Below, in pieces: positions 1 to 7,328 of a stretch of 11,523 nt of DNA (position 1 is the stretch's first letter; the number at the start of each line of letters is the position of its first letter). The notes below the pieces were generated by a model that was not told the DNA's origin, made no database searches, and saw only the letters and a program-made list of their open reading frames with translations. This DNA is from an uncultured Bacteroidales bacterium (lineage in GTDB: Bacteria > Bacteroidota > Bacteroidia > Bacteroidales > F082), in the NCBI GenBank assembly GCA_937896505.1, contig CALBNP010000123.1, positions 1 through 11,523 on the forward strand. The letters are read 5' to 3'. A program made the translations under genes and the position numbers.

Positions 1-2840
1 ACAGAGAATCCTTTACCACTTCTTTACAAAGCAGCGGATTGGATTATGATAAATCATCCAATATGTACAGCAAAACTTGTGGCAACATCACAATATTGCG
101 CAGAGAACTCAGATGTGAAAATAATGCACCATCATGGACGAAATCAAATAGTGTTAGAGATTTGATTCCTGCTATCCTAATCGGACAATGGTATGATAAC
201 GAAGGCTCAAATGACATTCTTTTTGAAGAATTTGGTCTAAACAACAAACAATATTCTGCCATATTAACCGATTATTCACGTATAGAAGACAGTCCAATAT
301 GCCATATCGAAAACTATTGGAAAATCATATCTCCATTTGAGGCATTGATGTATTTGGCAGACAGAATAACAACGGATGATTGGCTACATTTTGAAACAGT
401 TTTCAAATTCATTTTTGGAGACACTAATCCAGAAGCCATTAAAAGATACAAAAGTTCAGGTTTGCAATTTTGGTCCAACACACAACTTTTTTCAGGCAGA
501 ATTAAAGATGGCATTCTAAATAATGCTATTTTGATTTCTTGGCAAAACCCTCAATTTCCAAATACACCTAAAAAAGGTGATGTATGGATAAACGGAATAA
601 TCACGTCTATTTTAAAAAGTTCTAATTTAGAATGGTGGCTTTCATTTGAGTATCAAATTCCACTCATGGCAGAAGCTGCTCCTCAAGTGTTTCTTGACTA
701 TGTACAACAAGACCTAAACAAGAGTAATTCCATTATAAAGGAGTTGTTTACAGTAGAGCACAAACCCGATGTGTTGTTTGGGGATGGCGTTCATTATACA
801 AATATTCTCTTTGCATTGGAAAAATTGGCTTGGGATGAACATTATTTGCTGCAAGTGACCGATATTTTGTTTGAACTATCGCATTTGAAAAATGAATCCA
901 ATTACTCAAATTCTCCATTTAATACGCTTACCAATATATATAGTGTATGGTATCCTCAGACTTATACAAAAACCGAAGATAGGAATAGCATTCTCAATAC
1001 ATTGTCAAAAAAATATCCAAGTCATTGTTTTGAACTGTGCGTAAAACTCTTAAAATCACTACGAGGAACTGTTATCAGTGCTCCTAAAATGAAATGGAGA
1101 CTGTCTGATAAAGAATCCAAAGGTCCTGTTACTTGGAATGAATTTTATTCGGGTATTACTAACGCAATCAGTATTCTGACGAACACTTGCAGCATGTCTG
1201 ACGAACAAATAATAAATCTTATTGATTTATTTGGAGAAGAAAGCATTGGGGACCATAGTCGTCAAACAATTATGTCCTTTTTAAACAATCATCAGGATGC
1301 ACTTAAAAACAATGCAGCAATTTATGAAGCTACAATAAATGAAATCAACCATCACAAATCGTTTCCTGATTCAAATTGGTGTCTGTCACAAGAGAATATA
1401 AATCTTTTGGAATCATTTTTAGAAGCAATAATGCCAGAGGATGTAATGGAACAAAATATATGGATGTTTGCTGATGATTATCTTGACATTCCTGAGATAA
1501 GAAACATTGAAACAAAGAGCTATGAAGAAACAGAGAGAAAGAAACTTGAAGTTCGTGGAAAAGCATTAAAAACAATTCAAAATGTTTTTGGAAAAGAAGG
1601 CATTTTCGTATTCTCAAAAAAAGTTCAATGCCCAAAAGCTGTTGGTGAAGTTTATGTGGTGTTACGTGATGATTGTGCATTTATGGATGTTTTATGCGCC
1701 TATAGAGAAAACAAAGTTAATTTGGATTTCGTCAGGGGATTTTATTTGGTTTTTCTAAGAGAAAATAATCTTAATGATTTCATTTGCCATACAAAATCCT
1801 TAGAACAAAATTATCTTGATTTATTATATATACCATTGACATCAATTGCAATTTTCAAAGAAGTTTTAGATTATTTGAATACTCTTCCAAAGGATGTTCA
1901 GAATCAATATTGGGAAACTGTAACATACTATCCGGCATCTAACGCCAAAAAAGATATAGAATTTATTATCAAAAAAACCAACGAGCATAAACGATATGCA
2001 TATTCCTTACAAATAATTAAGATGTCTTTTTATGATAAACAACAAATATCTTCTCGGTTAATCCTTGATTCTATTAAAGGGTATTTTTCAGACGCAAGTT
2101 CCAATAAGGTGAACCAATATGATCTAAGTAAAATCATCGAACATCTCGACAAAAGACCTGACGTTAGTGATGCCGATATTGTTCCTTTGGAATTTCTTTG
2201 TTATGATATTCTTGAACAACACGCTGATGATTTAAGATTTCACAAAGCGATATTGACTTCTCCTGAATTAATGATGGAATTATTGACTATGGTTTATCTG
2301 CCAGAAAACGAAGAAAACCGACAAATAGAATTGAGTAAAGTGAACGAAATTGTTAGAATGAATGCTCAACTGAGTTATAGAGTTTTACATTCTTTAGACA
2401 AATGTCCTTATGTAGATTCAGAAGGAAAAATTGACGAAAACGGATTGAAAAATTATATTAGTGAGTTAATCACATTGGGAGAAAAGTTTGATAGAAAAAA
2501 AGTAGTATTTCAAACAATTGGTCATTTATTGGCAAATTATCCCGAAAATCAGGATTTCCCTAATATCATTATTTGTTCTATCATTCAAGAATATGATAAC
2601 AATGATTTGATTCAGGGGTATAAAATTCAAATGTATAATAAACGCGGTATTACAAGTAGGCCTTGCTTTTCAGGTGGTTTTATCGAAAAAAAATTGTCTG
2701 AGAAGTATAATGGATATGCTGATAAAATTTGTTGTTTTTATCCTGTTGTAGCAAAGATTTTTGATAATCTGAGTGATGAATACGCTTGTCTCGGGAAGGA
2801 AAAAGACAATAAGGATAGAATTGAAGAAATAAACTGTTAG
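1..2840 (+). CDS. Large putative STAND-like NTPase, C-terminal part (5' end outside window)
   Basis: The reading frame is open from the first bases (codons begin at position 3) to TAG at 2838-2840, so this is the 3' part of a longer gene. The TTG at 39 is not a convincing start, because the residues before it fit the same protein. No Walker A/B motif or membrane segment is visible; the chain is rich in Leu, Ile, Asn, Lys and Glu and looks helical. From memory, several patterns recall the region just after the ATPase core and the long helical C-terminus of large bacterial P-loop NTPases of the STAND/Avs kind: GNITILRREL near 81-110, RDLIPAILIGQWYD near 156-197, an LFGDG...ALEKLAWD block near 774-836, VWYPQTYT near 945-968, and YNKRGITSRP near 2631-2663 followed by GGFIEKKL. 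In that class the C-terminus senses a ligand and the N-terminus carries the effector. That role is inference; neighbouring hsdR and rhuM remnants support a defence setting. It is visibly more AT-rich than hsdR. It could instead be an unrelated helical-repeat protein. Confidence 0.5.
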   Translation, partial: RESFTTSLQSSGLDYDKSSNMYSKTCGNITILRRELRCENNAPSWTKSNSVRDLIPAILIGQWYDNEGSNDILFEEFGLNNKQYSAILTDYSRIEDSPICHIENYWKIISPFEALMYLADRITTDDWLHFETVFKFIFGDTNPEAIKRYKSSGLQFWSNTQLFSGRIKDGILNNAILISWQNPQFPNTPKKGDVWINGIITSILKSSNLEWWLSFEYQIPLMAEAAPQVFLDYVQQDLNKSNSIIKELFTVEHKPDVLFGDGVHYTNILFALEKLAWDEHYLLQVTDILFELSHLKNESNYSNSPFNTLTNIYSVWYPQTYTKTEDRNSILNTLSKKYPSHCFELCVKLLKSLRGTVISAPKMKWRLSDKESKGPVTWNEFYSGITNAISILTNTCSMSDEQIINLIDLFGEESIGDHSRQTIMSFLNNHQDALKNNAAIYEATINEINHHKSFPDSNWCLSQENINLLESFLEAIMPEDVMEQNIWMFADDYLDIPEIRNIETKSYEETERKKLEVRGKALKTIQNVFGKEGIFVFSKKVQCPKAVGEVYVVLRDDCAFMDVLCAYRENKVNLDFVRGFYLVFLRENNLNDFICHTKSLEQNYLDLLYIPLTSIAIFKEVLDYLNTLPKDVQNQYWETVTYYPASNAKKDIEFIIKKTNEHKRYAYSLQIIKMSFYDKQQISSRLILDSIKGYFSDASSNKVNQYDLSKIIEHLDKRPDVSDADIVPLEFLCYDILEQHADDLRFHKAILTSPELMMELLTMVYLPENEENRQIELSKVNEIVRMNAQLSYRVLHSLDKCPYVDSEGKIDENGLKNYISELITLGEKFDRKKVVFQTIGHLLANYPENQDFPNIIICSIIQEYDNNDLIQGYKIQMYNKRGITSRPCFSGGFIEKKLSEKYNGYADKICCFYPVVAKIFDNLSDEYACLGKEKDNKDRIEEINC

Positions 2841-2862
2841 CAAGAATTCATATTTCCAACTG

Positions 2863-2927
2863 TCTTTGCAAGTCAAACAGCTAAAACAATGTCGCATTTC
2901 ACCGAAGCAAGTTCAGAGCTGGCCATC
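2863..2927 (+). repeat. Direct repeat copy A: decayed copy of hsdR promoter and start
   Basis: This 65-base stretch matches 3382-3446, the real hsdR leader. The first 17 bases (TCTTTGCAAGTCAAACA) are identical. The next 9 bases before the ATG differ at five positions but keep the same length. The first 39 coding bases match at 36 positions. Similarity stops sharply after about 2927. In copy A the -7 element reads TGTCTTTG (2861-2868) instead of TATCTTTG, so its conserved second base is lost and promoter activity is doubtful. The copies lie 519 bases apart, with the rhuM relic between them. A partial tandem duplication, or recombination between related loci, would give this layout. Confidence 0.85.
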
Positions 2928-2963
2928 TTGTTCTACAAGAGACAGACGAAGATGGGAAGATAA
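2889..2963 (+). pseudogene. Truncated hsdR 5' fragment (24 codons)
   Basis: An ATG at 2889 opens a 24-codon frame ending at TAA 2961-2963. Its first eight residues, MSHFTEAS, equal the start of the intact HsdR at 3408. The following residues (SELAILFYK...) are only partly similar, and the frame then runs into unrelated sequence. No restriction motif is present, so the fragment cannot act as a restriction subunit. The SSELAILFYK part also vaguely resembles the first residues of some RhuM-family proteins, so the fragment may be a fusion of the hsdR leader with a second rhuM start; that is speculative. It is best read as debris left by a duplication or rearrangement. Confidence 0.7.
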
Positions 2964-2978
2964 AAAAGTCGAAAAAAA

Positions 2979-3374
2979 ATGAACGAACTGCAATTCATAT
3001 TGCACCAACTTCCCGAAGAAGAGGGAAAGGTTCAGGTCGTCATCAAGGATGAGACGATTTATGCTACGCAAAAGGCAATGGCACAATTGTTTGGCTGCTC
3101 AACCGATAATATTGGGCTTCATTTGAAAAACATTTTTCTTTCGGGCGAATTGGAAAAAGATTCAGTTACCGAGAAAATCTCGGCAACTGCCCTCGATGGT
3201 AAAAACTATCTTACCTCTTTCTATTCCCTCGATGCCATTATCGCCGTGGGCTACCGCGTGTCGTCGGCAAGAGCGACAAATTAGCAGAAAAAATATGAAG
3301 AATTCAACAAGACACAGAAAATCATTTCCGATTTCGATTTAGAGATAAAAAAATTATCAGACTCAAAGGCTTAG
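2979..3374 (+). pseudogene. rhuM-family gene remnant, internally deleted
   Basis: The ATG at 2979 starts a 101-residue frame ending at TAG 3282-3284. It matches the N-terminus of the RhuM/'virulence protein' family (COG3943 type). The recognisable parts are KDETIYATQKAMAQLF (a helix-turn-helix-like region), STDNIGLHLKNIF, SGELEKDSV and YRVSSARATN. RhuM proteins are usually about 300-350 residues, so roughly 200 are missing. After the stop, the same frame continues to TAG 3372-3374 with YEEFNKTQKIISDFDLEIKK, which resembles the usual C-terminal tail of the family. The simplest reading is an internal deletion joining the head to the tail near 3280-3295, beside a run of six A. rhuM genes commonly lie between type I restriction genes, which fits the hsdR immediately downstream. 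A translated 101-residue DNA-binding-like stub is possible but less likely to be functional. Confidence 0.75.
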
Positions 3375-3379
3375 TTTCC

Positions 3380-3387
3380 TATCTTTG
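3380..3387 (+). promoter_or_regulatory. Bacteroidetes-type -7 element of hsdR
   Basis: TATCTTTG matches the Bacteroidetes -7 consensus TAnnTTTG. It starts just after the rhuM tail stop and ends 20 bases before the hsdR ATG, which implies a very short 5' leader. No clear -33 TTTG is seen at the usual distance. Confidence 0.6.
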
Positions 3388-3446
3388 CAAGTCAAACAAT
3401 TCAAGCGATGTCGCATTTCACCGAAGCAAGTTTAGAGCAGGCCATC
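3382..3446 (+). repeat. Direct repeat copy B: functional hsdR leader and start
   Basis: This is the partner of the repeat at 2863-2927. It covers the 3' part of the -7 element, the short untranslated leader and the first 13 codons of hsdR. Because it leads into a full-length gene and keeps the TATCTTTG promoter, it is taken as the original, functional copy. Confidence 0.85.
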
Positions 3447-6400
3447 ATGCAACTCTTTCAGGAAGAGGGCTATGGCTTTACGCCGGGCGAAAGCATCCAC
3501 CGCAATGTGAACGATGTGGTGCTGCGCGACGACTTGCGTGCGTTCCTGCGCCAACGCTATGTAGCGGTCGGCATCACTGAAATGGAGTGCGAGAACGCCA
3601 TTGCGCGCCTCACCGCTTCGGCCACGCTTTCGCTCTACGAAAACAACCGCCACACCCTGCGCCTCATCACCGAAGGCTTCGCCCTGAAACGCGACGACAC
3701 TACCCTACCCGACCTTTTCGTCGAGCCTATCGACTTCGGCAATGCCGACAACAACATTTTCCGCATCGTCAATCAGTTTGAGGTGAAAGGCAACGAGACC
3801 CGCATCCCCGATGCCGTGATCTTCGTCAACGGACTGCCTTTGGTGGTATTGGAGTTTAAGAGCGCGGTGAAAGAAGAAGCCACCATCGAAAACGCTTTCA
3901 CGCAACTCACCGTCCGTTACCGCCGCGACATTCCCGAACTGTTCAAATACAACGCCTTCACCGTCATCAGCGACGGCGTAAACAACAAATACGGCTCCCT
4001 GTTCACCCCTTACGAGTTTTTCTACGCCTGGCGTAAAATCGACGACGGACAGCAAGAAGCCGAAGGCATCAATTCGCTTTACACCCTGATTCACGGGCTT
4101 TTCCGCAAGGAAAGACTATTGGCCGTAGTCAAGGATTTCATTTTCATGCCCGACAATTCCAAAAGCGAAAAGAAAATCGTGTGCCGCTATCCGCAATACT
4201 TCGCTGCCACGAAACTCTACGACAACATACTGAAACATGCCAAGATGAACCCCGACGGCGACGGCAAAGGCGGCACCTATTTCGGCGCCACTGGCTGCGG
4301 CAAAAGCTACATTATGCTTTTCCTTACCCGCCTGCTCATGCGCAGTAGAGCCTTCGGCAGCCCCACCATCGTGCTCATCACCGACCGTAAAGACTTGGAC
4401 GACCAGCTAGCCAAGGATTATTTCCTGAACGCCAAGCAGTTTATCGGCGACGACTGCATACGTTGTGTGTCGAGCCGCGACGATTTGCGCCAGTCGCTCA
4501 AAGAGCGGCAAAGCGGCGGCGTGTTACTCACCACCATACAGAAATTCACCGAAGACGCGCGCCTGCTCTCGCGCCGCAACAACATCATCTGCATCTCCGA
4601 CGAGGCGCACCGCTCTCAGGTCAACCTGTCGCAGCACATCCGCGTTACAGGAAAAGGCGTGGCCCGCAGTTTCGGTTTCGCCAAATACCTCCACGACTCG
4701 CTGCCCAACGCCACTTTCGTAGGTTTCACCGGCACCCCGATTGACGCCACCATCGACGTGTTCGGTCCCGTGGTTGATGCCTACACCATGACCGAATCGG
4801 TAGCCGATGGCATCACCAAGCGCATCGTTTACGAAGGCCGTTCTGCCAAAGTGCTGTTGGACAATGCCAAACTGCAAGACATAGAACGCTACTACAAGCA
4901 ATGCGAAGAAGAAGGCGCTACCGAATACCAAATTGAGGAAAGCAAGAAAGCCGTCACCCAAATGGAAAAGATTCTGGGCGATCCCGACCGTCTGCAAGCC
5001 GTGGCGGAAGATTTCATAGCCCATTACGAGCGGCGCATCGACGAAGGCAGCACCGTGAAAGGCAAAGCCATGTTCGTCTGCTCCAACCGCCACATCGCCT
5101 ACGAACTGTTCAAGAAAATCATCGCCCTGCGTCCTGAATGGAACATCAAGTTGCCCAAAATTGCAAAGCTGGACGACAACGAAAGCAAAGACCTCTGGAT
5201 AGCCGCCGAAGCGCAAGCCAGCTTACAGGAAAAAATCGTGCCCATCGAACGCATCAAGATGGTGATGACACGCAACAAGGACGATGCCCCCGAACTCTAC
5301 GGACTTTTGGGCGATGAAGACTATCGCAAGAAACTCGACCTGCAATTCAAGAATCCCGAATCGAATTTCAAGATTGCCATCGTCGTTGACATGTGGATAA
5401 CTGGTTTCGACGTGCCTTGCTTAGACACCATGTATATCGACAAGCCTTTGCAAAGGCACACCTTAATTCAGACCATTTCGCGCGTGAACCGCGTTTATGA
5501 AGGCAAGGAAAAAGGACTTGTCGTCGATTACATCGGCATCAAGAGCAACATGAATGCAGCCCTCAAGCAATATGCCAATGCCGAAAACGACGGTTTCACC
5601 ATCGAAATGGCCGAGCAATCCGTCAGCATTGTGAAAGACGAGTTGGACATTATCAGGCGCATTTTCAACAAGTTCGACTACTCGAAATTCACTAACGGCA
5701 CGCCTTTGGAACAATTGGAATGTCTCAACCAAGGCGCAGAATACATACAGCGCACCCAGGAACGCGAAAAACTGTTCATGGGTCATTGCGCCAAACTGAA
5801 ATCGGCTTTCAGTCTCTGCTGCAACAGCGAAGCCTTTACCAACGAAGAACGCGAGAGTTACTATTATTTCTGCGGCATTCGCTCCATCATTTTCAAACTC
5901 ACCAAAGGCGAAGCTCCCGATGCTACCATGATGAACCGCCGTGTGAGCGAGATGGTGACTGAAGCCATCATTTCGCAAGGCGTGGAGGAAATCATTCAAG
6001 TCGGCAACGAAGGGACAACCCTCGACCTGATGGGCGACGAATACATGAAACGCCTTGAAAAACTGAAACTCCCGAACACGAAAATCAAGCTGATGGAAAA
6101 ACTGCTGCGCAAAGCCATCACTGATTTCAAGAAAGTGAACAAGATGAAAGGCGTCGACTTCTCGCAACGTCTCAACGAACTGGTCAGCCGCTACAACGAG
6201 CGCCGCGATAGCGTCATCTTTGCCGATGAAGTGCTCACCGAAGTCGCTAATCAGATGGCCGATTTGCTGAAAGACCTCAACGAAGAAAAACAATCCTTCC
6301 GTGCCTTGGGCATCAGTTACGAAGAAAAGGCTTTTTACGACATTCTGAAAGCCATTGCCGTTCAGTATCAGTTCATTGAGCAATATCCGGAAGAAAAGCT

Positions 6401-6608
6401 GCTTGCCCTTTCAAAAGACGTCAAGACGCTTATCGACGACAAATCGAAATACACCGACTGGTCGAACCGCGACGACATCAAGGCCGAGTTGAAAATGGAT
6501 TTGATTCTCATCTTGGCCGAACATGGTTATCCGCCGGTCACCAACGACGAGGTCTTCAAGGAAATCTTCGAACAGGCCGAGAATTTCAAGAAATACAATG
6601 GGCAATAA
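3408..6608 (+). CDS. hsdR: Type I restriction enzyme R subunit (HsdR)
   Basis: HsdR is the motor and nuclease subunit of type I restriction enzymes. With HsdM and HsdS it binds unmethylated sites, pulls DNA by ATP hydrolysis and cuts at a distance. At 1066 residues the protein is of normal length. The N-terminal PD-(D/E)xK nuclease shows D135 (PDAV) and E149-F-K151. The SF2 helicase core has Walker A GATGCGKS (293-300), LITDRKDLDDQL (323-334), the DEAH box SDEAHRSQ (398-405) and GFTGTPID (439-446). The later motifs are DMWITGFDVP (661-670) and QTISRVNRVYEGKEKG (688-703), followed by a helical C-terminus that would contact the methylase core. All key residues seem intact, with no frameshift. 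The ATG at 3408 fits the family N-terminus and sits just after the promoter. No hsdM or hsdS adjoins it in the window: upstream is a rhuM relic, downstream a redox lipoprotein. It may work with subunits encoded upstream of the window or elsewhere, or be an orphan. Confidence 0.95.
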   Translation: MSHFTEASLEQAIMQLFQEEGYGFTPGESIHRNVNDVVLRDDLRAFLRQRYVAVGITEMECENAIARLTASATLSLYENNRHTLRLITEGFALKRDDTTLPDLFVEPIDFGNADNNIFRIVNQFEVKGNETRIPDAVIFVNGLPLVVLEFKSAVKEEATIENAFTQLTVRYRRDIPELFKYNAFTVISDGVNNKYGSLFTPYEFFYAWRKIDDGQQEAEGINSLYTLIHGLFRKERLLAVVKDFIFMPDNSKSEKKIVCRYPQYFAATKLYDNILKHAKMNPDGDGKGGTYFGATGCGKSYIMLFLTRLLMRSRAFGSPTIVLITDRKDLDDQLAKDYFLNAKQFIGDDCIRCVSSRDDLRQSLKERQSGGVLLTTIQKFTEDARLLSRRNNIICISDEAHRSQVNLSQHIRVTGKGVARSFGFAKYLHDSLPNATFVGFTGTPIDATIDVFGPVVDAYTMTESVADGITKRIVYEGRSAKVLLDNAKLQDIERYYKQCEEEGATEYQIEESKKAVTQMEKILGDPDRLQAVAEDFIAHYERRIDEGSTVKGKAMFVCSNRHIAYELFKKIIALRPEWNIKLPKIAKLDDNESKDLWIAAEAQASLQEKIVPIERIKMVMTRNKDDAPELYGLLGDEDYRKKLDLQFKNPESNFKIAIVVDMWITGFDVPCLDTMYIDKPLQRHTLIQTISRVNRVYEGKEKGLVVDYIGIKSNMNAALKQYANAENDGFTIEMAEQSVSIVKDELDIIRRIFNKFDYSKFTNGTPLEQLECLNQGAEYIQRTQEREKLFMGHCAKLKSAFSLCCNSEAFTNEERESYYYFCGIRSIIFKLTKGEAPDATMMNRRVSEMVTEAIISQGVEEIIQVGNEGTTLDLMGDEYMKRLEKLKLPNTKIKLMEKLLRKAITDFKKVNKMKGVDFSQRLNELVSRYNERRDSVIFADEVLTEVANQMADLLKDLNEEKQSFRALGISYEEKAFYDILKAIAVQYQFIEQYPEEKLLALSKDVKTLIDDKSKYTDWSNRDDIKAELKMDLILILAEHGYPPVTNDEVFKEIFEQAENFKKYNGQ

Positions 6609-6625
6609 TTGTCTTAACTACCGGG

Positions 6626-6640
6626 ATGCAATTTTTGCAT
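6626..6640. repeat. Short perfect dyad ATGCAA-TTT-TTGCAT
   Basis: Six-base arms (6626-6631 and 6635-6640) flank a 3-base centre, 18 bases after the hsdR stop codon. The right arm overlaps the candidate -33 TTTG (6634-6637) of the next gene. It could be an operator, or the stem of a weak hsdR terminator; no strong T-run follows. The AT-rich content makes chance possible. Confidence 0.35.
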
Positions 6641-6666
6641 TTCTATAAGGAAAAAGACTATCTTTG
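6634..6666 (+). promoter_or_regulatory. Bacteroidetes-type promoter of the lipoprotein-msrA unit
   Basis: TTTG at 6634-6637 and TATCTTTG at 6659-6666 are separated by 21 bases, matching the Bacteroidetes -33/-7 arrangement. The ATG of the lipoprotein is 24 bases after the -7 element, so the leader is short. This is the only promoter visible for the three genes up to 8225. Confidence 0.7.
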
Positions 6667-6689
6667 TAATTCAAAAGCATAATATAATT

Positions 6690-7328
6690 ATGGAACATTA
6701 CAAAATAGCATTAATCGCCATTGTTGTGGCACTGCTGATGAGCTGCGGCAGGAACAGCAATTACATCACCCCCGTCGATTACGACAAGTTTTACGAAGGC
6801 GTCAACAGCCTTACCGAAGAACAGAGTCAGGAACTCAGCATGAAAATTTCGGAAGAACAATGGAACAACACCATCGGAAAAGAAATTCCAGACATCAAAG
6901 TGAAAGACCCTAACGGAAAGAGTTACAGGTTGAAAAAGCTGCTCAAGCAAGGCTCCATCATCATTTTCAGTGCGCACAACTGCGGTTGGGGCAAGGAAGA
7001 AGCCCAAAAGGAATTTCCCGCCCTTATACGTGAAATCAGCGATGAGTTGGATGGCATCGACATTTTCTGCTTCGTGGAAAACAGCAAAGACTATGACCAG
7101 CAGCAAGTGGGCGACTACGTTTGGAGTCTGCAAAAAGAGTATAGCAAAATCTACCTCATTGACCAAGATGACGCCTTGAAGATGAACCTCACTGCCTGCC
7201 CCACCAAGCTTTTCATCAACAAGGAACAAGTTGTGAGCTTCATGCATATCGGCTATGCCATGGAACCCGAGGCACGGCTCAATATCATACGCGCAGGCAT
7301 CAACGAAATAAACAAGGAGAAACTATGA
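6690..7328 (+). CDS. Thioredoxin-fold lipoprotein with degenerate CGWG redox site
   Basis: This 212-residue protein begins with a lipoprotein signal: MEHYK, a hydrophobic stretch and lipobox LMSC with the lipidated C19. It should be anchored in the cell envelope. Residues about 64-200 look like the AhpC/TSA/TlpA-type thioredoxin fold: GKEIPDIKVKDPNGK, a strand SIIIFSA, then HNCGWGKEEAQKEFP at the active-site position (C98), and TACPTKLFIN with the cis-proline P171. The second cysteine of the usual CxxC is Gly101, so ordinary dithiol-disulfide exchange within the motif is not possible. C98 might act alone in a peroxiredoxin-like or mixed-disulfide mode, perhaps with C127 or C170. Its stop overlaps the msrA start (ATGA), so the two are probably translated together. 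The substrate is unknown; a link to oxidative damage repair is inferred from the neighbour. Confidence 0.7.
   Translation: MEHYKIALIAIVVALLMSCGRNSNYITPVDYDKFYEGVNSLTEEQSQELSMKISEEQWNNTIGKEIPDIKVKDPNGKSYRLKKLLKQGSIIIFSAHNCGWGKEEAQKEFPALIREISDELDGIDIFCFVENSKDYDQQQVGDYVWSLQKEYSKIYLIDQDDALKMNLTACPTKLFINKEQVVSFMHIGYAMEPEARLNIIRAGINEINKEKL
7314..7328 (+). promoter_or_regulatory. Shine-Dalgarno and ATGA overlap at the msrA start
   Basis: AAGGAGA at 7314-7320 lies 4 bases before the msrA ATG (7325). The ATG shares bases with the TGA stop (7326-7328) of the lipoprotein gene. This is the best ribosome binding site in the window. It fixes the msrA start and suggests translational coupling. Confidence 0.75.

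Noticed and set aside
39..41. TTG as the start codon of the first large protein
   Set aside because: The same frame is open to the window edge, and residues before the TTG (RESFTTSLQSSG) fit the helical run leading into GNITILRREL. The gene is cut by the window rather than starting here.
2889..2963. Functional short peptide from the hsdR leader copy
   Set aside because: The promoter copy is altered, similarity to HsdR ends after about 13 codons, and the frame closes in unrelated sequence; debris is more likely than a regulatory peptide.
4524..5216. 230-residue - strand frame within hsdR
   Set aside because: It mirrors the helicase-motif region on the + strand and has the same reverse-strand composition; there is no sign of real coding.
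5463..6383. 306-residue frame on the - strand inside hsdR
   Set aside because: It is opposite a clear hsdR reading frame, is rich in Phe, Val and His as expected from a reversed coding strand, and shows no recognisable domain.
1..6608. A complete new multi-gene defence system
   Set aside because: Only the large NTPase-like protein and hsdR are substantial genes. The pieces between are broken, so there is no evidence that they work as one system.
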